NCBI RefSeq assembly: GCF_025972045.1
Contig: NZ_JAPDHX010000001.1
Coordinates: forward strand, 724,787 to 788,786
Length of the DNA stretch: 64,000 nucleotides
Source of the DNA: Micropruina sonneratiae
GTDB taxonomy: Bacteria; Actinomycetota; Actinomycetes; Propionibacteriales; Propionibacteriaceae
Direction: 5' to 3'
The translations under genes and the position numbers were made by a program. The notes below the pieces were generated by a model. That model had not been told where the DNA came from. It searched no databases and worked only from the letters and a program-made list of their open reading frames with translations. How positions within the stretch are numbered: position 1 is the stretch's first letter; each line of letters begins with the position of its first letter. Below are positions 18,997 to 27,320 of the stretch, one piece after another.

Positions 18997-19496
18997 TGGC
19001 AGCGGACCAGCGCTGGCGGGGAGTCGTCTCGGCACTCGACGATCCCGCCCGGCGGGTGCTCTACGCCCGGATCGTGCTGGCGGCGGACGCCGGCGCCCCG
19101 CTGCATGCCGAGGCGCTCGATCCGGCCGACGCCCGGCGGCTCCGGGTGCTGACGGCGTCCGGGATCGTCACCGTCACCGGCGAGGTCCTGCTGCCCGGCG
19201 AGATCTTCGGCGCCCTGCTCAGCAGCGGGGCCCCGCGGGTGCCGAGTGGGCCGGAACGGTTCCTGATCGGTGGGCGGCTGCGCGGGCTGCCCCGGCGGGC
19301 CAGGGACCGCGCCGAGCTGTTCGGCTGGGTGGCGCGCAGGGTGCTGACGCCGGCCGAACGGCTGGGGGAGCGCGAGCTCACCGCCCGGCTGGCCGAGTTC
19401 GCCGACGACCCGGTGGCGCTGCGCCGCCAACTGGTGGACGCCGGCGAGCTGACCCGCAGCCCCGACGGCACGGACTACCGGCTGGCCGAGGCCTGA
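18996..19496 (+). CDS. DUF2087-domain protein
   Basis: A 166-residue protein of unknown function. N-terminal half looks like a winged-helix or ArsR-like region (DPARRVLYARIVLAAD); the C-terminal half carries the DUF2087 pattern: LTPAERLGERELTARLAEF, DDPVALRRQLVDAGELTR and the DGTDYRLAE end. DUF2087 proteins are usually small and possibly nucleic-acid binding. Its ATG shares a base with the map stop codon, so it is co-translated with secY-adk-map. In most actinobacteria infA follows map; here this gene takes the position. Confidence 0.7.
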   Translation: MAADQRWRGVVSALDDPARRVLYARIVLAADAGAPLHAEALDPADARRLRVLTASGIVTVTGEVLLPGEIFGALLSSGAPRVPSGPERFLIGGRLRGLPRRARDRAELFGWVARRVLTPAERLGERELTARLAEFADDPVALRRQLVDAGELTRSPDGTDYRLAEA

Positions 19497-19610
19497 GCGT
19501 GCCCCTGGGTCGCGACGGGTCACCTGGACGTAACCCATGGTGCGGGCAGGATCGGTAGCCTGACGCCACCCGGCCCGCCGGCGGTGGGGACCAAGTGAGC
19601 AGGAGGCGTC

Positions 19611-21041
19611 GTGACCATCACGCTGGCTCTCGACATTCCGTGGTGGGGCCTGCTGCCGTTCGTCGCACTGCTGGCCTGCATCGCGGTGCTGCCGCTGGTG
19701 CCCGCCACCGCCCACGCCTGGGAGCGCAACCGGGTCAAGCTGGGCGTCGGGCTGCTGCTCGGCCTTCCGGTCGCACTGTGGCTGTGGACGATGGGCGACG
19801 AGGGCGAACTGGCGGTGCTGCACGCCGTCGTCGAGTACGGCCAGTTCATCGCCCTGCTGCTGGCGCTGTTCGTGGTGGCAGGCGGCATCCACCTGGCCGG
19901 TGACATCGAGGCGACCCCGAGGGCGAACGTGCTGCTGCTCGGCGGCGGCGCGGTGCTGGCGTCCTTCGTCGGCACCACCGGCGCGGCGATGCTGATGATC
20001 CGGCCGGTGCTGCGGACCAATGCCGAGCGCAGGCACCGGATGCACACGGTGGTCTTCTTCATCTTCGTGGTGGCCAACGCCGGCGGCCTGCTCACCCCGC
20101 TGGGCGACCCGCCGTTGTTCCTCGGCATGCTGCGCGGCGTCCCGTTCGAGTGGACGTTCACGCTGTTCCCGCAGTGGCTGTTCGTGAACCTGTTGCTGTT
20201 GGCCGGCTTCTATGCGCTGGACGTCCGCAAGCACGCCACCGAGGACCGCGAGGCGCTCAGCCTGGACCACACCAACATCCAGCCGTTGAAGCTGCACGGC
20301 AGGCTCAACTTCGTGTTCCTGGCGATGATCGTCGCCGCGGTCGCGTTCGTGCCCTCGATCGACGTTCACACCCTGGCCGCGGGGCACGCCGGCTGGACGG
20401 ACTGGGTGCCGTGGCGGGAGGTGGTCTTCGCGCTGGCGGCGGTGCTGTCGCTGCGGCTGGGGGACCGCTGGGCCCGCTACGAGGGCAACGAGTTCGCCTG
20501 GCCGCCGATCCTCGAGGTGGCGGCGCTGTTCATCGGCATCTTCCTGACCATGGTGCCGGCCCTGCAGTACCTCGCCGAGGTGGCGCCCAGCCTGCCACTG
20601 AACACCGTCACGTTCTTCATCTTCACCGGCGGGCTGTCCTCGGTGCTCGACAACGCCCCCACCTACGCCACCTTCTTCGAGATGGCCAGGACGCTGGGCG
20701 AGGGCTACCCGGCCGAGGCGCTGGTGGCGGGCGTACCGACCCACTTCCTGACCGCCATCAGCCTCGGCGCGGTGCTGTGCGGGGCGATGACCTACATCGG
20801 CAACGGCCCAAACTTCATGGTCAAGGCCGTCGCCGAACACGCCGGCGTCGCGATGCCGGGCTTCGGCGGCTACGTGCTGCTCGCGCTGCGCGATCTGGCC
20901 CCGATCCTGGTCGCGCTGGTCTGCATCTTCCTGTCCGGGCAGCTGTGGGCGCAGCTGGCCGGCTGGGCGATCGTTGCGGTGCTGCTGGGCATGGCCGCGG
21001 TGCAGGTCCGGCGGACGCCGCGCGAGCCCGTCCTCGACTGA
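19611..21041 (+). CDS. Sodium:proton antiporter, NhaD/CitMHS (ion transporter superfamily) type
   Basis: A 476-residue protein with about 11-12 membrane helices. Features of the ArsB/NhaD/CitMHS superfamily: GTTGAAMLMIRPVLR in the first half, ANAGGLLTPLGDPPLFLGML (re-entrant loop signature) and in the second half GGLSSVLDNAPTYATFFEMA and GAMTYIGNGPNFMVKAVAE. These paired N-P motifs bind ion/substrate. Proteins of this look are usually annotated Na+/H+ antiporters, but organic-anion transport is possible. GTG at 19611 has AGGAGG upstream. A TAGCCT -10 candidate is at 19557. Confidence 0.82.
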   Translation: MTITLALDIPWWGLLPFVALLACIAVLPLVPATAHAWERNRVKLGVGLLLGLPVALWLWTMGDEGELAVLHAVVEYGQFIALLLALFVVAGGIHLAGDIEATPRANVLLLGGGAVLASFVGTTGAAMLMIRPVLRTNAERRHRMHTVVFFIFVVANAGGLLTPLGDPPLFLGMLRGVPFEWTFTLFPQWLFVNLLLLAGFYALDVRKHATEDREALSLDHTNIQPLKLHGRLNFVFLAMIVAAVAFVPSIDVHTLAAGHAGWTDWVPWREVVFALAAVLSLRLGDRWARYEGNEFAWPPILEVAALFIGIFLTMVPALQYLAEVAPSLPLNTVTFFIFTGGLSSVLDNAPTYATFFEMARTLGEGYPAEALVAGVPTHFLTAISLGAVLCGAMTYIGNGPNFMVKAVAEHAGVAMPGFGGYVLLALRDLAPILVALVCIFLSGQLWAQLAGWAIVAVLLGMAAVQVRRTPREPVLD

Positions 21042-21091
21042 CCGGTCGGCGAAACGGGCCCCAGTGATACCGCGATGAAACAAATCGGCAA

Positions 21092-21097
21092 TACCCT
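21092..21097 (+). promoter_or_regulatory. -10 box of the ATP-grasp cassette, leaderless arrangement
   Basis: TACCCT is followed by 6 bases and then the GTG start at 21104. No ribosome-binding site precedes the GTG. Confidence 0.45.
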
Positions 21098-21103
21098 GAC
21101 CCC

Positions 21104-22684
21104 GTGAGTGCACTGTTCTCCGACTACCAGGCTTCCGGGCCCGCCTACGACGAGATGATCTCCGCCCAAGGGGTGCGGACGGCCTACTCCTCGGCACTGC
21201 GGCAACTCGGCAAGCTCGAGGCCGACGAGGTCCGATCCCGCGCCGACTACCTGAAGAGCACCTATCTCGATCAAGGCGTCACCTTCGACATCGGTGGCGA
21301 GGAACGGCCGTTCCCGCTCGACATCGTGCCGCGCATCGTGATGGCCGAGGAGTGGTCGGTGGTCGAGGCGGGCGTCGCCCAGCGGGTCAGGGCGCTCGAG
21401 GCGTTCCTGGCCGACGTGTACAGCGACGGCAAGGTCTTCGACGACGGCGTGATGCCGCGCCGGGTGGTGGCGTCCTCACCGCACTTCCACCGGGTGATGC
21501 ACGGCGTGGTTCCGCCCAACGGCGTCCGGGTGCACGTGTCCGGCATCGACCTGATCCGCGACAACGAGGGAACCTTCCGGGTGCTGGAGGACAACGTCCG
21601 GGTGCCCTCCGGGGTGTCCTACGTGATGACGAACCGGCGGGCGATGTTCTCCGCGCTGCCCGAGGTGACCAGCCGGCACCGGATCCGCCCCGTCGAGCAG
21701 TACCCGCTGCAGCTGCTGGCCGCGTTGCGGGCCGCCGCGCCGTCCGGCATCAGCGACCCGAACGTGGTCGTGCTCACCCCCGGTGTCTACAACTCCGCCT
21801 ACTTCGAGCACGCCCTGCTGGCCCGCATGATGGGAGTCGAACTGGTCGAGGGCCGCGACCTCGTCTGCCAGGCCGGACGCGTCCGGGTGCGCACCACGCA
21901 GGGCCTGCGCCCCGTGCACGTGATCTACCGACGCCTCGACGACGAGTTCCTCGATCCGGCGACCTTCAGGGCCGACTCGATGCTGGGCTGTGCGGGGCTG
22001 ATCAACGCCGTCCGGGCGGGCAACGTGACGCTGGCCAACTGCGTCGGCAACGGCGTCGCCGACGACAAGCTCGTCTACACCTTCGTCCCCGACCTGATCC
22101 GCTACTACCTGTCCGAGGAGCCGATCATCCCCGGTGTGGACACCTGGCGGATGGAGGACCCCCACTCCCGCGAGGAGGTGCTCGACCGGCTCGACGAGCT
22201 CGTGCTCAAACCGGTGGACGGCTCCGGCGGCAAGGGCATCGTGATCGGCCCGGCGGCCAGCCAGCGCAAGCTGGACAAGCTGCGTTCCGACGTGCTGGCC
22301 AACCCGCGCGGCTGGATCGCCCAGCCGGTCGTGCAGCTGTCCACCGTGCCGACGATGATCGAGGGCACGATGCGCCCCCGGCACGTCGACCTGCGGCCGT
22401 TCGCGGTGAACAACGGCACCAGCATCTACGTTCTGCCCGGCGGGCTGACCCGGGTGGCGCTGCCCGAGGGCGAGCTGATCGTGAACTCCTCCCAGGGCGG
22501 CGGCTCGAAGGACACCTGGGTACTGGCCCGCGACGGCGTCCGGGCGCAGCGCAAGAGGGCGCGGGCCAAGGCCGTACCGATCGGCGTCCCGCTGGTCGAC
22601 ATCGCCGACGAGGAGGTCCAGCAGCAGCACGAGCAACAGCAGCAGTCCCGGCTGGAGGCTGCGGAGGGGACCGGGGCATGCTGA
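21104..22684 (+). CDS. Circularly permuted type 2 ATP-grasp protein (DUF404/DUF407 family)
   Basis: A 526-residue member of the circularly permuted ATP-grasp family (COG2308-like). Typical: N-terminal FSDYQASGPAYDEMI, the FHRVMHGVVPPNGVRVHVSG region, VLTPGVYNSAYFEHALLARM, and the ATP-binding LVLKPVDGSGGKGIVIG. Comparative genomics has proposed that this family forms amide/peptide bonds together with an alpha-E protein and a transglutaminase-like protease, but the product is not known. The C-terminus has a Gln-rich tail (EEVQQQHEQQQQSRLEA). The stop overlaps the next gene by 7 bases. The GTG follows a -10 box directly. Confidence 0.9.
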   Translation: MSALFSDYQASGPAYDEMISAQGVRTAYSSALRQLGKLEADEVRSRADYLKSTYLDQGVTFDIGGEERPFPLDIVPRIVMAEEWSVVEAGVAQRVRALEAFLADVYSDGKVFDDGVMPRRVVASSPHFHRVMHGVVPPNGVRVHVSGIDLIRDNEGTFRVLEDNVRVPSGVSYVMTNRRAMFSALPEVTSRHRIRPVEQYPLQLLAALRAAAPSGISDPNVVVLTPGVYNSAYFEHALLARMMGVELVEGRDLVCQAGRVRVRTTQGLRPVHVIYRRLDDEFLDPATFRADSMLGCAGLINAVRAGNVTLANCVGNGVADDKLVYTFVPDLIRYYLSEEPIIPGVDTWRMEDPHSREEVLDRLDELVLKPVDGSGGKGIVIGPAASQRKLDKLRSDVLANPRGWIAQPVVQLSTVPTMIEGTMRPRHVDLRPFAVNNGTSIYVLPGGLTRVALPEGELIVNSSQGGGSKDTWVLARDGVRAQRKRARAKAVPIGVPLVDIADEEVQQQHEQQQQSRLEAAEGTGAC

Positions 22685-23610
22685 GCCGGATCGCCGAGTC
22701 CCTGTTCTGGATCGGCCGCTACCTGGAACGCGCCGAGGACACCTGCCGGATCGTCGAGGTGCACCTGCAGCTGCTGCTCGACGACCCCAGCGTCGACCAG
22801 GAGGCCGCCGGCCAGTCGATGCTCGAGGTGATGGGCTACCCGCCGCCCGAGGACACCTCGGCCGACACCCAGTACGTGCTGAACGCGCTGTGCTACGACG
22901 ACGATGCCCCGGCCTCGGTGTCGGCGGCGTTGGGCGGTGCCCGCGAGTCGGCCCGCCGGGCGCGCGAGACCGTCTCGACCGAGATGTGGGAGTCGATCAA
23001 CACCACCTGGAACTCGGTGCGCGGCGGACGGCTGGCCCGGATGCGCCCGGCGACCGCCTTCAAGCACATCAGGGAACGCTGCGCGGTCATCTCGGGCACC
23101 GCCGACTCGACGATGAGCCACGACGAGGGCTGGCAGTTCCTGATCCTGGGCCGCTCCATCGAGCGCGCCGACATGACCGCGCGGCTGATCCAGTCGGCGT
23201 CCATCACCTCGGGCTCGCAGAGCGCCTGGAACAACGTGCTGCGAGGCTGTGGCGCACACCACGCCTTCCTGCGCACCTACGGCGGTGTCACCACCGACCG
23301 GGACGCCGCGGAGTTCCTGCTGCTCGACCGGCTGTTCCCGCGCTCGCTGGTGTTCACCCTGACCGCCGCCGAGCAGGCCCTGGCCGACCTGGGCCAGACC
23401 GAACGTCGCGCCGGCATCGAGGACGACGCCCAGCGCCTGCTCGGCACGGCCCGGGCGGCGCTGGAGTACCGGCCACCCGGCGAGGTGCTGTTCGACCTGC
23501 CCAGCCGGATGGCCGACCTGCAGTGGGTGTGCAACCAGGCGACGACGGCGATCAGCCAACGCTACTTCGAGGGCGCCACCGCGGCAGTGTGGCGGGGAGG
23601 CGAACAGTGA
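22678..23610 (+). CDS. Alpha-E domain protein (DUF403)
   Basis: A 310-residue all-helical protein beginning MLSRIAESLFWIGRYLERAED, the diagnostic start of the alpha-E family. Further conserved strings: WESINTTWNSVR and FLILGRSIERADMTARLI. Function unknown; it nearly always accompanies the circularly permuted ATP-grasp protein and a transglutaminase homologue, as here. ATG lies inside the end of the upstream gene (7-base overlap), and the TGA overlaps the next GTG, so all three are coupled. Confidence 0.93.
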   Translation: MLSRIAESLFWIGRYLERAEDTCRIVEVHLQLLLDDPSVDQEAAGQSMLEVMGYPPPEDTSADTQYVLNALCYDDDAPASVSAALGGARESARRARETVSTEMWESINTTWNSVRGGRLARMRPATAFKHIRERCAVISGTADSTMSHDEGWQFLILGRSIERADMTARLIQSASITSGSQSAWNNVLRGCGAHHAFLRTYGGVTTDRDAAEFLLLDRLFPRSLVFTLTAAEQALADLGQTERRAGIEDDAQRLLGTARAALEYRPPGEVLFDLPSRMADLQWVCNQATTAISQRYFEGATAAVWRGGEQ

Positions 23611-24452
23611 CCAGGCAGATCCGGATCGTGCACCACACCGGCTACTCCTACCCCGAGGCGGTCGCCGGCTCGTACAACGAGGTGCGGATGACGCCCCGGT
23701 CGAGCCGCGAGCAGTGGGTGCTGTCGTCGCGGATCGAGATCCAGCCCTCGCCGTGGGTGCTCAGCTACACCGACTACTGGGGTACCAAGGTGAACTCGTT
23801 CGAGATCCGGGAACGGCACTCCCGGCTCGGCGTGACCTCGACCGCGACGGTGGAGATCACCCGTCCCGCCGAGCGCGCCCCCGGCACCAGCTGGGAGCAG
23901 TTGCGGGAGCCGGCCTTCGAGGACCGCATGGTCGAGATGCTCACCGTCAGCGAGCACGTCGACCCGGGCGACGAGCTGTGTGACTTCGCCGCCGGCGTGG
24001 CCGGCGAGACGTCGTCGCCCGCCGAGACGGTGTTCGAGGTGGTGCAGAAGATCCGCGAACAGGTCAGCTACGTGCCGGGCGTCACCCACGTCCGCACCCG
24101 GGCCCGGGACGTCTGGGAGGCGGGGGCGGGAGTGTGCCAGGACATGGTGCACGTCGCCATCGGTGCCCTGCGCAGCGTCGGCATCCCCGCCCGGTACGTG
24201 TCGGGCTACCTGATGCCGGCCAAGGAGCCGCTGATCGGCGAGGCGCGCAAGGGCGAGTCGCACGCCTGGCTGCAGTATTGGGATGGCGCCTGGATGGGCC
24301 TCGACCCGACCAACGACTCCGCGCCCGGCGAGTCGCACGTCGAGGTCGGCATCGGCCGCGACTACTCCGACGTGCCGCCGCTGCGCGGCATCTACTCCGG
24401 CGCCGGAGAGTCCGAGATGTACGTCGACGTGGAGATGACCGTCCTGGAGTGA
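23607..24452 (+). CDS. Transglutaminase-like cysteine protease/amidase family protein
   Basis: A 281-residue protein with an N-terminal beta domain (RIVHHTGYSYPEAVAGSYNE) and a transglutaminase core. The triad can be placed: Cys in GAGVCQDMVHVA, His in GESHAWLQYW and Asp in GLDPTNDSA. In this cassette (with ATP-grasp and alpha-E proteins) the enzyme is thought to process or cleave a peptide/amide; the substrate is unknown. No signal peptide is seen, so cytoplasmic. GTG at 23607 overlaps the upstream stop by 4 bases. Confidence 0.92.
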   Translation: MTRQIRIVHHTGYSYPEAVAGSYNEVRMTPRSSREQWVLSSRIEIQPSPWVLSYTDYWGTKVNSFEIRERHSRLGVTSTATVEITRPAERAPGTSWEQLREPAFEDRMVEMLTVSEHVDPGDELCDFAAGVAGETSSPAETVFEVVQKIREQVSYVPGVTHVRTRARDVWEAGAGVCQDMVHVAIGALRSVGIPARYVSGYLMPAKEPLIGEARKGESHAWLQYWDGAWMGLDPTNDSAPGESHVEVGIGRDYSDVPPLRGIYSGAGESEMYVDVEMTVLE

Positions 24453-24466
24453 CGGTCGGGCCCCAC

Positions 24467-24472
24467 TAACCT
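24467..24472 (+). promoter_or_regulatory. -10 box of the DUF1707 gene, leaderless arrangement
   Basis: TAACCT followed by six G residues and the GTG start at 24479. Confidence 0.4.
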
Positions 24473-24478
24473 GGGGGG

Positions 24479-24850
24479 GTGGACAACCTGCCGATCTCGT
24501 CGAAGTACCGCTCCCGGCCGTTGGAGCCGCTCGGCGACACCGAACGCGAGGAACTGGCCGGACGCCTGAACGAGTCGTTCGCCCGGGGCGAGCTGGAGAC
24601 CGACGACTACCGGGAGATGCTCGACCGGGTGTTCGCGGCGTCCACGCTGGGTGAGGTGGCCGAGGTGGCCGCCAGGCTGCCCGGCAAGGACACCTTCGCC
24701 GTGCCCGCCACCATCGTCACCGGCACCAGTGCCCCCGGCGAGCTGGTGCCGGCCAAGGGCCCGGGCAACCGTGGCGCGATCATGCTGGCCGCCGGGCTCG
24801 GCACCGGCATCGCGGTCGCGATCCTGCTGCTGGTGCTGATCATCCTGTAG
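24479..24850 (+). CDS. DUF1707 (SHOCT-like) membrane protein
   Basis: A 123-residue protein. Residues about 15-65 fit DUF1707, a SHOCT-like amphipathic module (LGDTEREELAGRLNESFARG, LETDDYREMLDRVFAASTLG); the C-terminus is a single membrane helix (IMLAAGLGTGIAVAILLLVL). DUF1707 proteins are abundant in actinobacteria and uncharacterised. The GTG directly follows a -10 box, so probably leaderless. Its 3' end overlaps the convergent GNAT gene by 11 bases. Confidence 0.8.
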   Translation: MDNLPISSKYRSRPLEPLGDTEREELAGRLNESFARGELETDDYREMLDRVFAASTLGEVAEVAARLPGKDTFAVPATIVTGTSAPGELVPAKGPGNRGAIMLAAGLGTGIAVAILLLVLIIL

Positions 24851-25313
24851 TCAGGGCCCTGACCAGGATGAGCGTCGGGCCTTCCCAGTCCAGCCCGTCG
24901 AACTCGTGCATCGGCAGGAACCCGACCGCCCTGTAGAAGGCACGCGTGGCGGCGTAGCCGGCGTCCGGGAAGGACGGCCCCACGGTGTGCACCTCAAGAA
25001 GTCGGCATTCGTCGGCGCGCAGGTGGTCCGCCACGGCCGTGACCAGTGACCGGCCGATGCCCGCGGCTCGGTGATCTGCGTGAACCGCGATCAAACTGAG
25101 CTCCGCGGACTCGGGGAAGTGCCTGTCCACCAGGGCGACCCCGATGGTCAGTCCATCGACCACGGCCAGGAACGAGTCCAGCGTCGCCGACTGGTCGACG
25201 TAGCTGCGGATCGCCTCCTCGATGCCGAACCAGGCCGGCAGCGAGCGCAGGACACGGTCGACCCCCGCCGGATCGTGGCGCCGTTCGATGCGGATGCCCT
25301 GTGATTGCGTCAC
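24840..25313 (-). CDS. GNAT-family N-acetyltransferase
   Basis: A 157-residue single GNAT domain. Acetyl-CoA binding motif A is seen in LSLIAVHADHRAAGIGRSLV, with the AGIGRS loop, then RLLEVHTVGP and the C-terminal AFYRAVGF motif B. Substrate unknown. GTG at 25313 overlaps the stop of the upstream FAD oxidoreductase gene by 4 bases, so it is the last gene of the DUF4126 - oxidoreductase - GNAT operon. The start of the open frame further upstream lies inside the oxidoreductase gene and is not used. Confidence 0.87.
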   Translation of the reverse strand: MTQSQGIRIERRHDPAGVDRVLRSLPAWFGIEEAIRSYVDQSATLDSFLAVVDGLTIGVALVDRHFPESAELSLIAVHADHRAAGIGRSLVTAVADHLRADECRLLEVHTVGPSFPDAGYAATRAFYRAVGFLPMHEFDGLDWEGPTLILVRALTTG

Positions 25314-26566
25314 GGCCGGACCGCCTTGTTGGTGGGTCTGATGTCGGATCCGGTGAGGTTCTCGTGGGTGACGTAGACGGCCAGCGCCGCCGACAGCAGT
25401 TGCGCCCACGGGTCGTTACCGCCCCGGCTGGAGGCGCTGGCCGTCACCACGTTCGGCAGGGCGGTGCGCAACGCGGGTTGCCGCAGCCATGTCCGCGGCG
25501 AGCTCCAGCGGGTGCCGTACGACGCGTCCGGGACGCCGGCGGCGTGGTCGTGGGTGATCAGGCGACCGGGTAGGCGGTACTCGACCCGGACTCCGGCGGC
25601 GGTGTGCCGAACGGTCTCAAGGACAGTGTGAGTCCGGACATCGAACTCAATGTCCGGACGCACACTGTCCTCGGTGCCGGTGCTGACCCGTGGGGCCAGC
25701 GCGGGCCTGGGGCGGTTGAACAGGGGTTCGGTCGAGCCGGTGAGCCGCCGGTACTCCCAGGGGTTGATCGTCGCCACGATCGCGTCGACCGCGGTCTCGC
25801 CCTCGGCGGTGCGCACGAGGCCGGATTCGATGGCCGTCACCGGCTCGCCCAGCCGCACCTCGACGCCGCGCAGGTCCAGCCGCTCCGCGAGCAGATCGAT
25901 CAGGCCGGACGCCGGCACCGGCACGCCGTCCCGGGTCAGCTGCCAGCGCCCGAACGTGCGTTCCAGGGCGAGGCGTACGGCGACGAAACCCGGGGTGCGG
26001 GCCGGGTCGGAGCCGATCCGCCAGGCGGTCGAGCGGACCAGCGCCGCCGCCTGGGGGTGGCCGGCGTCGCGGGCCAGCGCCTCGACGCTCCGGTTGAGTC
26101 CCAGCCGCCGGCGGCGGGCCGCGGTGAGCGCCTCGTCGGTGAACTCGTCCTCCAGACCGAGCCGGCGCAGCAGCTGCCAGCGCCCGTCCAGGTCGTCGAG
26201 CAGGTCACGCCAGCGGGTCGCGGCCGGCACACCCCAGGCCTCGCCGAGCGCCGCCCACTGCTCGCCACGATCCGTCGGTAGCACGAGGGTCGAGCCGTCG
26301 GGGAAGTGGTGGGTGGCAGGCGGGGCCGGCACGAGCGCGTGACCGGTGCGGGCCAGCTCGGCGTCGAAGGGGCGTCCGGACTTGCGGAACAGGTCGCGCC
26401 ACGGCGCCGGAAGGGTGAGCACCGGCGGCAGCGCGCCCGGGTCCGCCCAGCGCCCGCCGAGTTGGTCGCGGGCCTCGAACAGCAGCACCCGGTGCCGCTG
26501 TTTGGCCAGCCGGGCGGCGGCCGCCATGCCGGGCAGCGAACCGCCCACCACGGCGATGACGCTCAT
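25310..26566 (-). CDS. FAD-dependent oxidoreductase, phytoene-desaturase/amine-oxidase-like, with internal palindromic insertion
   Basis: A 418-residue flavoprotein. The dinucleotide-binding start IAVVGGSLPGMAAAARLAKQ with the following FEARDQLGGRW is diagnostic for NAD(P)-binding-8/amine-oxidase-like proteins; the C-terminal FAD motif is weakly preserved around NVVTASASSRGGNDPWAQ. Substrate unknown. About residues 299-316 (DSVRPDIEFDVRTHTV) are encoded by a 52-bp near-perfect palindrome, which keeps the frame open and looks like an inserted repeat. ATG at 26566 overlaps the DUF4126 stop by 4 bases. Confidence 0.83.
   Translation of the reverse strand: MSVIAVVGGSLPGMAAAARLAKQRHRVLLFEARDQLGGRWADPGALPPVLTLPAPWRDLFRKSGRPFDAELARTGHALVPAPPATHHFPDGSTLVLPTDRGEQWAALGEAWGVPAATRWRDLLDDLDGRWQLLRRLGLEDEFTDEALTAARRRRLGLNRSVEALARDAGHPQAAALVRSTAWRIGSDPARTPGFVAVRLALERTFGRWQLTRDGVPVPASGLIDLLAERLDLRGVEVRLGEPVTAIESGLVRTAEGETAVDAIVATINPWEYRRLTGSTEPLFNRPRPALAPRVSTGTEDSVRPDIEFDVRTHTVLETVRHTAAGVRVEYRLPGRLITHDHAAGVPDASYGTRWSSPRTWLRQPALRTALPNVVTASASSRGGNDPWAQLLSAALAVYVTHENLTGSDIRPTNKAVRP
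25620..25671. repeat. 52-bp near-perfect palindrome inside the FAD oxidoreductase gene (REP/MITE-like)
   Basis: The 20-base arms at 25621-25640 and 25651-25670 match at 19 of 20 positions; the outer A/T and inner T/A bases also pair, leaving an 8-base centre. Because of its phase it encodes nearly the same peptide on both strands (DSVRPDIEF.. and DSVSPDIEL..). A terminator makes no sense inside a gene, so an inserted palindromic repeat unit is the best reading. Confidence 0.75.
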
Positions 26567-27153
26567 CCGGACGCCTGCCGCGTCCGCCGGTCCCGGAAGG
26601 CGCGCCAGCCGCGCCGCACCCGGCTGAACAGGAAGGCCGCCAATCCCAGCGCGCTCAGCAGCAGGACGCCGGCTATCACCGCGGCGGCCACCGGGAACGC
26701 CGCGGCGAGCGCCAGCACGCCGACCAGCGTGACGTCCTCGGCGGTCGAGGCGGCCACGTTGGTGACAGGCTCGGGGGAGGTGTTGACCGCCAGCCGCAGC
26801 CCCGCCTTGGCCAGGTGGGACAGCAGCGCGGTGATGCCGCCCACCGACGCCAGCGCGATGGTCGGCAGGTCGCCGCTCTGGCCGGCGATCAGCGCGCCGA
26901 TGGTGGCCCCGGCGATCGGCCGGATCACCGTCGAGACCGTGTCCCACGCCGAATCCAGGTAGGGGATCTTGTCGGCGACCAGCTCGACGGCGGCCAGCAC
27001 GCCCATCACGATCAGCACGTCGGTGCGCTGGAAACCGACCGGTACGCCGTCCATGCCGGCGAAGCGGCCGAGCAGGCCGAGCACCAGCACCGTCGCCCAC
27101 GCGTTGATGCCGCTCGCCCAGCCGCTGGTGAACGCCAGCGGAAGCACTTCCAT
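26563..27153 (-). CDS. DUF4126 family membrane protein
   Basis: A 196-residue hydrophobic protein with about five to six membrane segments. It matches the DUF4126 layout: MEVLPLAFTSGWASGINAWA at the start, ELVADKIPYLDSAWDTVST in the middle, the GLRLAVNTSPEPVTN motif and a basic end (FSRVRRGWRAFRDRR). Function unknown. ATG at 27153 is chosen over an upstream in-frame ATG at 27186 because the family starts there. First gene of a three-gene operon divergent from the SOS operon. Confidence 0.85.
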   Translation of the reverse strand: MEVLPLAFTSGWASGINAWATVLVLGLLGRFAGMDGVPVGFQRTDVLIVMGVLAAVELVADKIPYLDSAWDTVSTVIRPIAGATIGALIAGQSGDLPTIALASVGGITALLSHLAKAGLRLAVNTSPEPVTNVAASTAEDVTLVGVLALAAAFPVAAAVIAGVLLLSALGLAAFLFSRVRRGWRAFRDRRTRQASG

Positions 27154-27280
27154 GCGGGCAAGCGTGCCAGAGCCCGCCTGGATCATGCGGTACTGCGCCG
27201 CCCGGCTCGCCCCCGGGAGCCCTGAGCGCCAGGCCCGGGGCCGCGTCCCGGACGAAAACTGTCAGTGGCCCGCGACAGGG

Positions 27281-27311
27281 TTGACGTGTTGCCGGGATCG
27301 GGGGTTATCCT
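27281..27311 (+). promoter_or_regulatory. Promoter of the SOS mutagenesis operon
   Basis: TTGACG (27281-27286) and TATCCT (27306-27311) are 19 bases apart. Transcription would start about 27318, just before or within the LexA box, giving a leader of about 130 nt to the first gene. Confidence 0.6.
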
Positions 27312-27320
27312 GGGAACACG

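Noticed and set aside
18642-21197. 851-codon minus-strand open frame opposite map and the antiporter gene
   Set aside because: Same GC shadow effect; low-complexity His/Arg/Gln content and no ribosome site; it covers two clear genes on the other strand.
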